Part shown: positions 39,971 through 48,902 of the stretch, one piece after another
Layout: each line of letters opens with the position of its first letter
Position numbering within the stretch: position 1 is the first letter of the stretch
DNA from: CADEDH01 sp047974625
GTDB lineage: Bacteria; Actinomycetota; Acidimicrobiia; Acidimicrobiales; SZUA-35
Assembly: GCA_047974625.1 (NCBI GenBank)
Contig: JBKECK010000068.1
Location: forward strand, 87,544-151,543
DNA: 64,000 nt
Direction: 5' to 3'
Translations under genes and position numbers: made by a program
Notes under the pieces: model-generated
The model's database searches: none
The model's input: the letters and a program-made list of their open reading frames with translations, nothing else
Told to the model about the DNA's origin: nothing

Positions 39971-42145
39971 ATGGCTTCACCTTCGCCACCCACCGCGGCG
40001 CTGGCCGATTTCCCGGCGGTGTTCGCCCGGACAGGCCGATTCAGCCACGGGGCTCCCCGATCCTTCACGGTGGGCGACACCGGCCGGGTGTTCTTCTGCC
40101 GGTCGACCCGGCCCGACCAGGGGAACCTGGCTCTGTGGACCATCGACCCGGACGGGACCGAACGCCTCCTGGTCGACCCGGCCGAGCTGGACGCCGACGG
40201 GGCCGACCTCCCGGCGGCGGAGCGGGCCCGTCGGGAGCGGGCCCGGGAGAGCGCGGGAGGGATCGTCAGCTACGCCATCGACCGGGCCGGCACCGCCGTG
40301 GTCTTCGTGCTCGCCGGGTCCCTGTTCCGATACGACGTCGCGGCCGAACGGCTCGACGCGGTGTGGACCGACGAGGCCGTGTTCGATCCCCGCCAGTCCC
40401 CCGACGGTTCCGCGGTGGCCTACGTGGACGGCCACGGGGCCCTGCACCGGGTGGACCTCGGCCCCCCGACCGTCGACCGGGTGCTCCGCTACGACGACGA
40501 CCCCCTGGTCAGCCACGGGCGGGCCGAGTTCGTGGCCGCCGAGGAGATGGGCCGCATGCACGGCTTCTGGTGGTCGCCCGACGGCGCCAGCCTCCTGGTC
40601 ACCCGGGTCGACGAGGCCCCGGTGGCCTCCTGGTGGATCGCCGACCCGGCCCGACCCGACCGTGCCCCCCATCCCGTACGCTACCCGGCCGCCGGCACTG
40701 CCAACGCCCGGGTTGGCCTGGAGCTCATCGGGGCCGACGGCGAGGTGACCGGGATCGACTGGGACGACGGGGGCGCCTTCGCCTACCTGGTCGACGTGGT
40801 GTGGGCGGCGGGCCGGCCACCCCTGGTGGTCCGCCAGACCCGTGATCAGCGCCTGGTGTCGGTGGCGGTGGTGGACACCGGAACCGGCGCGGTGGCCGAG
40901 CGGCAGCGAATCGAACATCCCCGCTGGGTCGACCTCGTCCCCGGCACCCCCCGCTGGTCGGCGTCGGGCCTGCTCACCATCGAGGATCACGGAGCCGCCC
41001 GCCGGTTGTGCCTCGACGGGCGACCGATCACCGGCGACCGGTTCCAGGTGCGACGCCTGGTGGGCGTGGCCGACGACACCACCGCCCTGGTGCTCGCCTC
41101 CCACCGGGACCCGACGGCCACCGTCCTGGCCACGGTCGACCTGGGCGACGGGTCCCACACCGTGCTGACCCCCGAGGATTCCCTGGTCGGCGCCGTCCTC
41201 GGCGGAGGCGGCGGGGCCCCAACGGTGGTGGTCACCTCGGCCACGGCCGGGGTGACCCGGTCCACCAGTTCGGTTACCTCTCTAGGACCGGACGGGCGGC
41301 TCGGCCCTCCGAGGGCGGTGTTGGCCAACCGGGCCGCCGATCCCGGGTTCGCCCCGGATCCGACCTTCCTCTTCCTCGGCGACCGGGAGCTGGCCACCGC
41401 CTTCTTCCTGCCCTCCGACCACGACGGGGAATCCCCCCTCCCGGTGATCCTCGACCCCTACGGTGGACCCACGGCCCAGCGCGCCGTCCGGTCCGGCCAG
41501 GCCCATCTGGTGTCCCGCTGGTTGGCCGAGCAGGGGTACGCCGTGGCCGTGACCGACGGCCGGGGCCCCTCGGGCCGGGGCCCGGACTGGGAGCACGCGG
41601 TGGCCGGCGACCTGGCCGGGCCGGTCCTCGACGACCAGATCGACGCCCTCGACGCCCTGGCCGAGCGCCATCCGTTCCTGGACCTCGAACGGGTGGGCAT
41701 CCGAGGCTGGTCGTTCGGCGGCTACCTGGCCGCCCTGGCCGTGCTCCGCCGGCCCGATCGGTTCCACGCCGCCGTGGCCGGGGCGCCGGTGACCCGGTGG
41801 GAGTGGTACGACACCCACTACACCGAGCGCTACCTCGGCCTCCCCGGCGACGCCCCGGACGCCTACGAACGGTCGAACGTGTTCTCCGAGTCCACCCCGC
41901 TGGTACCGGAGCGGCACCGCCCGCTGCTCCTCATCCACGGCCTGGCCGACGACAATGTGGTGGCCATGCACACCCTCCGGCTTAGCACCGCCCTGCTGGC
42001 CGCCGGTTACCCCCACCAGGTTCTCCCCCTCTCGGGAGTGACCCACATGACCCCCCAGGTGGCGGTGGCCGAGAACCTGCTCCGGTTCCAGCTCCGGTTC
42101 CTGGACGGCGCCCTCGGGCGGCGGGGCGACGGGTCACCGCGGTGA
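39971..42145 (+). CDS. S9 family peptidase (dipeptidyl-peptidase IV-like)
   Basis: A 724-residue serine peptidase. The N-terminal half is a beta-propeller that gates the active site (FDPRQSPDGSAVAYV, GFWWSPDGASLLVTRVDEAP). The C-terminal alpha/beta-hydrolase carries the triad Ser581 in GWSFGGY, Asp660/661 in HGLADDNV and His692 in SGVTHMT. It has an EE-type motif (AAEEMGRMHGF) used for the substrate N-terminus in DPP IV-like enzymes. It should cleave small peptides. No signal peptide is visible. The stop overlaps the GTG of rsgA, which is probably accidental co-transcription. The start is supported by the leaderless -10. Confidence 0.9.
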   Translation: MASPSPPTAALADFPAVFARTGRFSHGAPRSFTVGDTGRVFFCRSTRPDQGNLALWTIDPDGTERLLVDPAELDADGADLPAAERARRERARESAGGIVSYAIDRAGTAVVFVLAGSLFRYDVAAERLDAVWTDEAVFDPRQSPDGSAVAYVDGHGALHRVDLGPPTVDRVLRYDDDPLVSHGRAEFVAAEEMGRMHGFWWSPDGASLLVTRVDEAPVASWWIADPARPDRAPHPVRYPAAGTANARVGLELIGADGEVTGIDWDDGGAFAYLVDVVWAAGRPPLVVRQTRDQRLVSVAVVDTGTGAVAERQRIEHPRWVDLVPGTPRWSASGLLTIEDHGAARRLCLDGRPITGDRFQVRRLVGVADDTTALVLASHRDPTATVLATVDLGDGSHTVLTPEDSLVGAVLGGGGGAPTVVVTSATAGVTRSTSSVTSLGPDGRLGPPRAVLANRAADPGFAPDPTFLFLGDRELATAFFLPSDHDGESPLPVILDPYGGPTAQRAVRSGQAHLVSRWLAEQGYAVAVTDGRGPSGRGPDWEHAVAGDLAGPVLDDQIDALDALAERHPFLDLERVGIRGWSFGGYLAALAVLRRPDRFHAAVAGAPVTRWEWYDTHYTERYLGLPGDAPDAYERSNVFSESTPLVPERHRPLLLIHGLADDNVVAMHTLRLSTALLAAGYPHQVLPLSGVTHMTPQVAVAENLLRFQLRFLDGALGRRGDGSPR

Positions 42146-43329
42146 CCCCGGCGGCGGAGCCGGACGGCCCGGTCGAGCTCGACGACCTGGCCCATCTCAC
42201 CCCCGACCTGGCCAGTCTCGGATGGGACGAGGAGCTGGACCGTTGGGCGGCGGGGGAGCCCGGGCGCCGAGCCGCCGCCGACCCCGACGACGCGGCGGTC
42301 GACGCCGAGATCGTGCCGGGACGGTTGGCCCGGGTGAGTCGCGGGTTCTCGCTGGTGTTCACCGGGGGCGACGCCCTGCTGGCCGCCTCCGGTTCCACCC
42401 GGGCCGCCGACGTCGGCGAGCCGGCCACGGGCGACTTCGTCCTGGTCCGGGTGGACGGGGACGACGGCCCAGTGCTGAGCGCCATCGCCCCCCGCCGGAC
42501 CTCCCTGTGCCGGCGGGCCCCGGGCCGCTACCCCGAACCCCAGGTGCTGGCGGCCAACGCCGACGCCGTGCTGGTCATGCACGGCCTCGACCGAGACCTC
42601 AACCTCCGCCGGATCGAGCGGCAGCTGGTGGTGGCGTGGGACTCGGGGGCCCGGCCGGTGGTGGTTCTCACCAAGACCGACGTCGCCGACCGGGTCGGCC
42701 CGGTGGTGGAGCGGGTGGCCGCCGTGGCTCCCGGTGTGGAGGTGATCCCGGTCTCCGCCGCCGACGGTGAAGGCCTCGACCGGGTGCACGCCCTGGTCGA
42801 GAACCATCATGCCGTGGTCATGCTCGGCCTGTCCGGTATAGGCAAGTCCACCCTGGTCAACGCCCTCTCGGACGGTCTGGTGCAGAGGACGGGCGAGGTG
42901 CGGGCCGCGGATCGTCGGGGCCGGCACACCACTGTGACCCGGGACCTGATCCCCCTGCCCTCGGGGGGCTTCGTGATGGACACCCCCGGCATCCGGGAGA
43001 TCGGCCTGTGGCAGGCCCGCGACGGTCTGGACCGGACCTTCCCCGAGATCGCCGAAGCGGCCGGGGGCTGCCGGTTCGGCGACTGCACCCACGACGGCGA
43101 ACCGGGCTGTGAGGTCATGGCCGCCACCGTCGTCGGGCTGATCCTCCCCCGCCGGCTCGACCACTGGAGGGAGCTCAACGCCGAGATCGACCTCCAGGAC
43201 ACCCAGCTCACCGAGTTCGCCCGCCGGGCCGAGTCCCGCCAACGGGTCGACGCCGAGGAACAACGGGATCGGACCCGGTCGGCCCGTCGGCGCAACCGAC
43301 CGGGCTCCCGGCGCCGGCGACGCCGCTGA
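42142..43329 (+). CDS. rsgA: Ribosome small-subunit-dependent GTPase A
   Basis: A 395-residue circularly permuted GTPase for 30S maturation. It has an N-terminal OB-fold region, then G4 (TKTD), G5-like (VSAADGEG), G1 (GLSGIGKST), a TTV switch (GRHTTVTRDL) and G3 (DTPGIREI). The zinc-binding domain follows (CRFGDCTHDGEPGC). Its tail of about 40 residues is unusually arginine-rich, ideal for RNA binding. The GTG at 42142 overlaps the peptidase TGA (GTGA). The N-terminal 60 residues are longer than in E. coli RsgA. Confidence 0.93.
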   Translation: MTPAAEPDGPVELDDLAHLTPDLASLGWDEELDRWAAGEPGRRAAADPDDAAVDAEIVPGRLARVSRGFSLVFTGGDALLAASGSTRAADVGEPATGDFVLVRVDGDDGPVLSAIAPRRTSLCRRAPGRYPEPQVLAANADAVLVMHGLDRDLNLRRIERQLVVAWDSGARPVVVLTKTDVADRVGPVVERVAAVAPGVEVIPVSAADGEGLDRVHALVENHHAVVMLGLSGIGKSTLVNALSDGLVQRTGEVRAADRRGRHTTVTRDLIPLPSGGFVMDTPGIREIGLWQARDGLDRTFPEIAEAAGGCRFGDCTHDGEPGCEVMAATVVGLILPRRLDHWRELNAEIDLQDTQLTEFARRAESRQRVDAEEQRDRTRSARRRNRPGSRRRRRR

Positions 43330-43410
43330 CCCGGGCCGGGATGAACGGGAAGCCTCCCCCGAACCGGAGCCCGCGTCGGCCATACTCGGGCGGAGAGGTG
43401 CCACGACTCC

Positions 43411-43995
43411 ATGTACTCCCATCGGGACTCCACTCCTTCCCCTCCCCCCGCTCCCGCGTTCCTTCCCCTCCCCCGGTCCGAGACCGACCCGGGGCGTCTT
43501 GGGGTTGCGTCCACCGGCCGATCGAGGTCGCCCCACCGAACCGGCCCGACCTGGATCGGCGTCGTCGCGGTCGCCTCCGTGGCGCTCGCCGGCTGTGGCC
43601 GAACGGCCCCGGACGGGGCTTTCCCGGCCTCCGGTAGCGACCCGAACGTGGCCGGGGTCCAGATCACCAGCCCCGACGCGGTCATCTCCGTCCCCGACAC
43701 CGCCGCCGGCGAGGCGGGCACGTCCGAGCCGGCCACCACGATCCCCTCGTCGGTCCCGGCCGGGCCTGAGACCAGCCCACCGCCCACCGGGGCCACCGAG
43801 GCGGTGTCGGGGACCCCGTACACGGTGGCCGACGGCGACACCCTGTGGGGCCTGTCGAACCGGTTCGGTGTGTCGGTGGAGGCCCTGGCCAGCGCCAACG
43901 GCCTGACCGACGTGGACACGCTCAAACCCGGCCAGCAGCTGGTGGTACCCGACGTCGACACGGTCGACGTGGAGGTCAACGACGAGTCGGACTGA
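43411..43995 (+). CDS. LysM-domain lipoprotein
   Basis: A 194-residue exported protein. After an unusually long proline-rich N-terminus, a hydrophobic segment ends in a lipobox (ALAGC, Cys62). A serine/threonine/proline linker follows, then one LysM domain (YTVADGDTLWGLSNRFGV, LKPGQQLVVP), which binds peptidoglycan. ATG 43411 is the only in-frame start that precedes the hydrophobic segment, although a signal peptide with 45 residues before its core is odd. It may be a peptidoglycan-attached structural protein. It lies alone before the peroxiredoxin gene. Confidence 0.78.
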   Translation: MYSHRDSTPSPPPAPAFLPLPRSETDPGRLGVASTGRSRSPHRTGPTWIGVVAVASVALAGCGRTAPDGAFPASGSDPNVAGVQITSPDAVISVPDTAAGEAGTSEPATTIPSSVPAGPETSPPPTGATEAVSGTPYTVADGDTLWGLSNRFGVSVEALASANGLTDVDTLKPGQQLVVPDVDTVDVEVNDESD

Positions 43996-44055
43996 CTCGT
44001 CGTCCGCACCCGGCCGCCGTCCCGCAGGGCCGGACAAATCCTATTCCTGACTTGT

Positions 44056-44072
44056 CCGATCGGTTTTATCGG
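44056..44072. promoter_or_regulatory. Candidate operator dyad CCGAT-N7-ATCGG
   Basis: A five-base inverted repeat lies about 65 bases upstream of the peroxiredoxin start. The position suits a redox-responsive regulator, but the site has no recognised consensus and could be chance. Confidence 0.25.
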
Positions 44073-44135
44073 TGTTGTCGGTTAGCCTCGGCGACCTGCC
44101 ACACCACCGATGACCACAGGAAAGGCTGGCCGACC

Positions 44136-44771
44136 ATGGCGATCCGACTTGGAGACACCGCTCCCGACTTCACCGCCCCGACGACCGAGGGCGAGATCTC
44201 CTTCCACGAGTGGAAGGCCGACCGGTGGGCGGTGCTGTTCTCCCACCCCAAGGACTTCACCCCGGTCTGCACCACCGAGCTGGGGTACACGGCCAAACTG
44301 GCCGACGAGTTCGCGGCGCGCGACACCAAGGTCCTGGCCCTCAGCGTCGACTCGGTCGACGATCACCGGCGCTGGAGCGAAGACATCGTGGAGACCCAGG
44401 GCACCCCGGTCAACTTCCCGATCATCGGCGACCCGGACCGCACCGTGGCCGACCTCTACGACATGATCCACCCGAACGCCAACGACACCCTGACCGTCCG
44501 GTCGGTGTTCGTGATCGACCCGGCCAACAAGGTGCGGCTCACCCTCACCTACCCGGCGTCGACGGGCCGGAACTTCAACGAGATCCTGCGGGTCATCGAC
44601 TCCCTCCAGCTCACCGACGGCTACAAGGTGGCCACCCCGGTCAACTGGGAGAAGGGTGACGACGTGATCGTCTCCCCCGCCCTGTCCGACGAGGAGGCCA
44701 AGGAGCTGTTCCCGGCCGGGTTCGACACCAAGACCCCGTACCTTCGGGTCACCCCCCAGCCCGGGAGCTGA
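44136..44771 (+). CDS. 1-Cys peroxiredoxin (Prx6 type)
   Basis: A 211-residue peroxiredoxin. The peroxidatic motif is PKDFTPVCTTE with Cys45; no second conserved cysteine is seen, and the C-terminal extension typical of Prx6/AhpC-TSA (VNWEKGDDVIVSPALSDEEAKELFP) is present. It reduces hydrogen peroxide and organic hydroperoxides with an external thiol donor. AGGAAAGG lies about 12 bases before ATG 44136. It could be linked functionally with the thioredoxin-like selenoprotein, but there is no contextual evidence. Confidence 0.92.
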   Translation: MAIRLGDTAPDFTAPTTEGEISFHEWKADRWAVLFSHPKDFTPVCTTELGYTAKLADEFAARDTKVLALSVDSVDDHRRWSEDIVETQGTPVNFPIIGDPDRTVADLYDMIHPNANDTLTVRSVFVIDPANKVRLTLTYPASTGRNFNEILRVIDSLQLTDGYKVATPVNWEKGDDVIVSPALSDEEAKELFPAGFDTKTPYLRVTPQPGS

Positions 44772-44795
44772 CGGCCCCGCCGCCGGGCCGGCCGG

Positions 44796-47700
44796 TCAGC
44801 CGACGGGGCCGACCGGCCGGTGGGCGGCCAGGTCGAAGGCGGCCATCCAGCCGGCCGCCTCCAGGCCGGCCGCCCGCATGCGCCGCTGGGCCTCGGGCAG
44901 GGAGCTCTGCCCGCACACCCCGGCCACCAGGTCGATCATGTAGCGGCTGGGCTGGTCGTCGGTGGGTTCCAGTACCGCCTTGGCCGCCCACAGGGCCTGG
45001 ACGCAGCCGTGATCGTCGCCCTGCTGGCGCCGACAGGCAGCCCGGGCGGCGAGGGCGAAGACCCGATCAAGGTAGGTGCCCCGCCCGGAGAGCACCTCGA
45101 CGGTGAGGGCCTCGGAGCGGCCGAGATCACCGGCCGCCGCCTGGGCGATGGCTCCGATGGCCGAGGCATACGCCCCGGACCGCAGGGGCACCCCGTCGGC
45201 GATGCTGTCCAGCTGGGCCAGGGCGGTGGCCACCTCGCCCTGTTGCAGGGAGGCCGCGGCCAGCGAGACGACGAGGTCGTACCGGCCGACGTCACCGTCG
45301 TCGTCCAGGCCGTCGAAGCGGGCCGCCCAGCGCAGGGCCCGCTTGGCCTCGCCCATCCGGCTGGCGGCGGCGCAGTTGGCCACCACCGCGATCCGGCGGC
45401 CTTCCCGGTCGTCGGCCTGGTCAGCCATCCAGTAGGCCTCCTCCAGCAGACCGAACCCCTCCTCGAGCCGGCCCAACGACAGCAGGGCCCGTCCGTGGAG
45501 GGCGGTGGCCTGGACGGCCAGGTTGACGTGCTCCACCCGATCGGCCACGTGGCGGGCGTCCCGGGCCGAGTCCACGGCCAGGGCGGCCTGGCCGGACCAG
45601 AGGCGGATCGACGCCTCCAGGTTCAGGGTGAGAGCCTCGGCCCAGGGGTCACCCCGCCGCTTGGTCTCCGGGAGGATGGTGTCGAGCAGGAGACGGGCGT
45701 GGTTCCAGTCGCCGGAGTGGAAGGCCACCCAGGCCTGGACGCTCTGGGCCCACAGCAGGCCGCCCCGGTCGTCGATCTCGGTGAAGATCTCGATGGCCTC
45801 GGCCACCTGGGTACTCGCCTCGAGCATCTGGCCGAGCCGGTAGGCGTGCCAGGCCAGGCTCTGGAGGGCCCACGCCTCAGCCCGGCGATTGCCGGCCGCC
45901 ACGGCCACGGCCCGGGACGCCTCCAGGGCCTTCCGGGCCATGGCCGCGTCGGAGCGGACCATCTCCGTCATGCCCAGTAGGCGCAGGGCCAGGGCCTGTT
46001 GCTCGGCGTCGCCCAGGGTGGCCAGTCGATCGGCCGCCTCCCTCAGCTCGGCCGAGGCCTGGTCGAGGACACCCGCCTTCCGGTTGACCTCGCCCCGGGT
46101 AAGCAGAGAGCGGGCGGCCAGGGCGGGGTCGAGTTCGCACAGGGCGTCGAGGCGGTCGAGATCGGCCCGGGCCCCGTGGATGTCGTGCACCTCGGCCCGG
46201 GCCCGGGCCCGGCCGAACAGGAACGGGGCGACGGTGGTCTCATCGGCAAGTTCGACGCCGAAGTCGTACCAGCGGGTGGCCTCGGTGGGCGCGCCGACGT
46301 CGAGGGCCCGCTCCCCGGCCTGGGCGATCCAGTACAGCGCCCGGCCCACCACCTCCCGGTAGTCAAGACCCGGAACGTCCGACAGCTCGCTGGCCAGCTG
46401 GGCGGCGGCCCGGTAGTGGGCGGCGATGGCCACCACGATCGAGTTGCGTACCTCCTCGCCCTGCTGGGCCTCGAGGTAGGCGGCGATCTGCTGGTGCCGC
46501 TGGGCCCGCACCGTCTTGGTCAGCCGTCCATAGGCCACGTCCCGCACCAGGTTGGAACGGAACCGGAACCGCTGGCCGGTCACCTCGAGGAGCTCCCGGT
46601 CGACGAGCCCGGCCAGGTCGGCGGTGATGTCGGTGACGCCCCGGCTGTTGGCGGCCACGATGGCCAGCCCGGCCAGGGATCCGGTCCGGCCCAGCACCGA
46701 GGCGTCCTCGATCAGGGCCCGTTGGCCGAGGTCCAGGGCGTCGAGCCGGGCCGAGATGATGCCGCGCAGGGTGGCTGGCAGGGCGGCCACCGGGGTGACG
46801 TCGAAGTCGGAGCCGGTGGCCAGATAGGGGGTGCCCTCGGTGTTGACCAGGTCGGCCAGCTCCTCGAGGAAGAAGGGATTGCCGCCGCTGCGGTCCACCA
46901 GTTCGATCTCGCTCGACTCCGGCAGGTCGATCCCCCGGTGCTTGAGGAGCTCGATGGCCGAGGCGTCGTCGAGCGGACCGAGCTGGACCACCGACAGGCC
47001 GTGCCGTCCCGCCGGCGGGGTGAGGTCGTCGGAGGGGCGGGCGGTCATCAGGACGAACAGGCGGGTCCGGACCAGTTCGTTGAGCATGTGCTCGATCAGC
47101 ACCCAGACCGCGTCGTGGGCCCAGTGCATGTCGGAGATCATGAGCACCACGGGCCGCTGCCGGAGCTCGGCCTCGAGCACGGTGACCACCGACAGCATCA
47201 CCTCGGACCGGTTGCGGGTGCGGTCGCCGCCCCGGAGCACGGTGTCGTAGCCGAGGGTGTGGAGCAGGGCCGTGGTGGTGCGGAGCCGGTCGACGGTGCT
47301 GTCGTCACCGAGGAGGGTGGCCAGGCGCCCGTCGAGGCAGGCCACGGCGTCGTCGTAGCCGGCGTCCACCGGGAGCCCGAACAGGCCCCGGAGGATCTCG
47401 GCCGCCGGCCACCAAACGTTGGCCTCCCCGTAGGGCAGGCAGCGACCCTCCAGGACCCGGGCCCCGAACTGGCTGACGAGCCGGCCGGCGGCCTGGCCGA
47501 CCAGGCGGGTCTTGCCGATCCCGGCCTCGCCGAGCACGAGAGCGGACTGGGCCCGGTTGCCCTCCACTGCCAGGCGGGCCTGGGCCTCGAGCAGAACGAG
47601 CTCATGGTGCCGACCCACGAAGACGTCGTCGCCACCGCGGTGGAGGCCCGGCGGGCGGACGGCAGTCAGGGCTAGCCAGGCCTCGATCGGGGCCTCCCGG

Positions 47701-48281
47701 CCCCGGGCCGGGAGTTCACCGACCCGGGAGTAGGCGATGGCGTCGCCCGTCGCCCGTCGGGTGTCGCCCCCGACGAGGGTCTGGCTCGGTTCGGCCAGCT
47801 CCTGGAGGCGGTGGGCGAGGTTCATCACGTCACCCATCGCCGTGTAGTCACCGCCGGCCGTGGTCGACCCGACCAGGACCTCGCCGGTGTTCACCCCGAT
47901 GCGGAGCCGGAGGGGGGACGGCAACGACTGGAGGGAGTCGACCGCCTCGTGCATGCGGAGGGCGGCCCGGACCGCCCGTTCGGCGTCGTCCTCATGGGCG
48001 ACCGGGGCTCCGAACAGGGCGATGATGCCATCGCCCAACACCTTGTCGACCACCCCGCCGAAGGCCAGGATCTCTCGGGCCAACCGCTCGACCGCCCGGT
48101 CGATCATGTGCTTGACCTCTTCGGGGTCCAGCCGCTCGGCCATCCCCGTGAACCCCACCACGTCGGCGAACACGACAGTGACGATGCGGCGTTCCTCGGT
48201 CGAGTTCACCTGTGAGGCGCCACAGTGGGGGCAGAAGCGGGATTCCTGAGGGATCTCTCGCCCACAAGAGGTGCACATCAT
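44796..48281 (-). CDS. Zinc-ribbon/adenylate cyclase/AAA ATPase/TPR regulatory protein
   Basis: A 1161-residue protein in five parts: an N-terminal zinc ribbon (CTSCGREIPQESRFCPHCG), a class III nucleotide cyclase (VVFADVVGFTGMAERL with metal aspartates FAD and LGD, a VDK lysine, and YTAMGDVMNLAHRL with the transition-state Asn/Arg), a NACHT/AAA domain (GEAGIGKTR and VLMISDMHWA), and a long series of TPR-like helices. The catalytic set looks complete, so cAMP production in response to an ATP-dependent signal is likely. ATG 48281 is preceded by a TAGACT -10 at 8 bases (a second ATG follows directly). In actinobacteria such proteins are widely duplicated. Cognate signal unknown. Confidence 0.9.
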   Translation of the reverse strand: MMCTSCGREIPQESRFCPHCGASQVNSTEERRIVTVVFADVVGFTGMAERLDPEEVKHMIDRAVERLAREILAFGGVVDKVLGDGIIALFGAPVAHEDDAERAVRAALRMHEAVDSLQSLPSPLRLRIGVNTGEVLVGSTTAGGDYTAMGDVMNLAHRLQELAEPSQTLVGGDTRRATGDAIAYSRVGELPARGREAPIEAWLALTAVRPPGLHRGGDDVFVGRHHELVLLEAQARLAVEGNRAQSALVLGEAGIGKTRLVGQAAGRLVSQFGARVLEGRCLPYGEANVWWPAAEILRGLFGLPVDAGYDDAVACLDGRLATLLGDDSTVDRLRTTTALLHTLGYDTVLRGGDRTRNRSEVMLSVVTVLEAELRQRPVVLMISDMHWAHDAVWVLIEHMLNELVRTRLFVLMTARPSDDLTPPAGRHGLSVVQLGPLDDASAIELLKHRGIDLPESSEIELVDRSGGNPFFLEELADLVNTEGTPYLATGSDFDVTPVAALPATLRGIISARLDALDLGQRALIEDASVLGRTGSLAGLAIVAANSRGVTDITADLAGLVDRELLEVTGQRFRFRSNLVRDVAYGRLTKTVRAQRHQQIAAYLEAQQGEEVRNSIVVAIAAHYRAAAQLASELSDVPGLDYREVVGRALYWIAQAGERALDVGAPTEATRWYDFGVELADETTVAPFLFGRARARAEVHDIHGARADLDRLDALCELDPALAARSLLTRGEVNRKAGVLDQASAELREAADRLATLGDAEQQALALRLLGMTEMVRSDAAMARKALEASRAVAVAAGNRRAEAWALQSLAWHAYRLGQMLEASTQVAEAIEIFTEIDDRGGLLWAQSVQAWVAFHSGDWNHARLLLDTILPETKRRGDPWAEALTLNLEASIRLWSGQAALAVDSARDARHVADRVEHVNLAVQATALHGRALLSLGRLEEGFGLLEEAYWMADQADDREGRRIAVVANCAAASRMGEAKRALRWAARFDGLDDDGDVGRYDLVVSLAAASLQQGEVATALAQLDSIADGVPLRSGAYASAIGAIAQAAAGDLGRSEALTVEVLSGRGTYLDRVFALAARAACRRQQGDDHGCVQALWAAKAVLEPTDDQPSRYMIDLVAGVCGQSSLPEAQRRMRAAGLEAAGWMAAFDLAAHRPVGPVG

Positions 48282-48289
48282 CAACCCCC

Positions 48290-48295
48290 AGTCTA
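48290..48295 (-). promoter_or_regulatory. Leaderless-type -10 element (TAGACT)
   Basis: The minus-strand TAGACT is 8 bases before ATG 48281 of the cyclase gene, consistent with a leaderless transcript. Confidence 0.5.
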
Positions 48296-48442
48296 GGACA
48301 GATGCCCAGGTGGGCCGCTTGGGCCGGGCGGGCGGATCCCGGGCCGCGGGGAGCAGGTCCACCCAATCCATGACCATCGGCACCGGTCAGGTGGTTCTCG
48401 AACAGTTACCAGCGATGGCAGCCATCGACACTATGTATGAAT

Positions 48443-48476
48443 GGGGGACCGGTCGGTATGACCGGGGGACCGGTCG
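48443..48476. promoter_or_regulatory. Paired palindromes GACCGGTC, 21 bp apart
   Basis: Two copies of a 13-base element (GGGGGACCGGTCG) start at 48443 and 48464, each with an eight-base perfect palindrome. The 21-base spacing equals two helical turns, suiting cooperative dimer binding. They lie about 150 bases upstream of the cyclase promoter and about 430 before the glycosyltransferase start. Confidence 0.35.
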
Positions 48477-48504
48477 CGGCCGACACCCCCACCACCGCTG
48501 CCGG

Positions 48505-48701
48505 TCAGGATGGCTGGCACCGGGGACACCAGTAGGTGCTCCGGGCGTGGCCGCCGTGCCGGCCGTGGACAACCGTCGCCCCGCACCGCCGGCACGGACG
48601 CCCACCCCGCAGAACACCCGCTGGTCGAGTAGGACCACGGCCACCGGGTCGTTCGGGTCGGGCCAGGCCCGGAACCGGTCCAGCACCTCGTCGATTACGT
48701 C
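48505..48701 (-). pseudogene. Relic of an Fpg/Nei-type DNA glycosylase
   Basis: In one minus-strand frame the segment VIDEVLDRFRAW leads to VAVVLLDQRVFCGVG, matching the helix-two-turn-helix region of Fpg/Nei (which normally continues NVYRAE). In a shifted frame, RPCRRCGATVVHGRHGG and TYWCPRCQPS match the C-terminal zinc finger. The segments between are missing and the frames do not join. The whole N-terminal catalytic domain is also absent. The join sits at a GGGC shared by both sides, suggesting deletion by short repeat recombination. Confidence 0.7.
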
Positions 48702-48902
48702 TCCACCGGTTCGGGCCCTCCGACCCAGGACCGGCCGCGACGCGTGGCACCAGAATGGTGCGAACTAGAGTGGGGCGGGTTCCCGAACGTTGACGGCAGA
48801 TGATCGCGTGGCCGACCGTGCCGCCCGATCAGGCGGCATCAACGCGGGGCCGCTCCGGCACCTCAGGGCGACGTGCCGGCCGACATGGATTGAGGAACGA
48901 AC

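Noticed and set aside
42007..44037. 676-residue minus-strand frame opposite rsgA and the LysM gene
   Set aside because: RsgA has unmistakable G motifs and a zinc site on the plus strand; this frame is low-complexity antisense.
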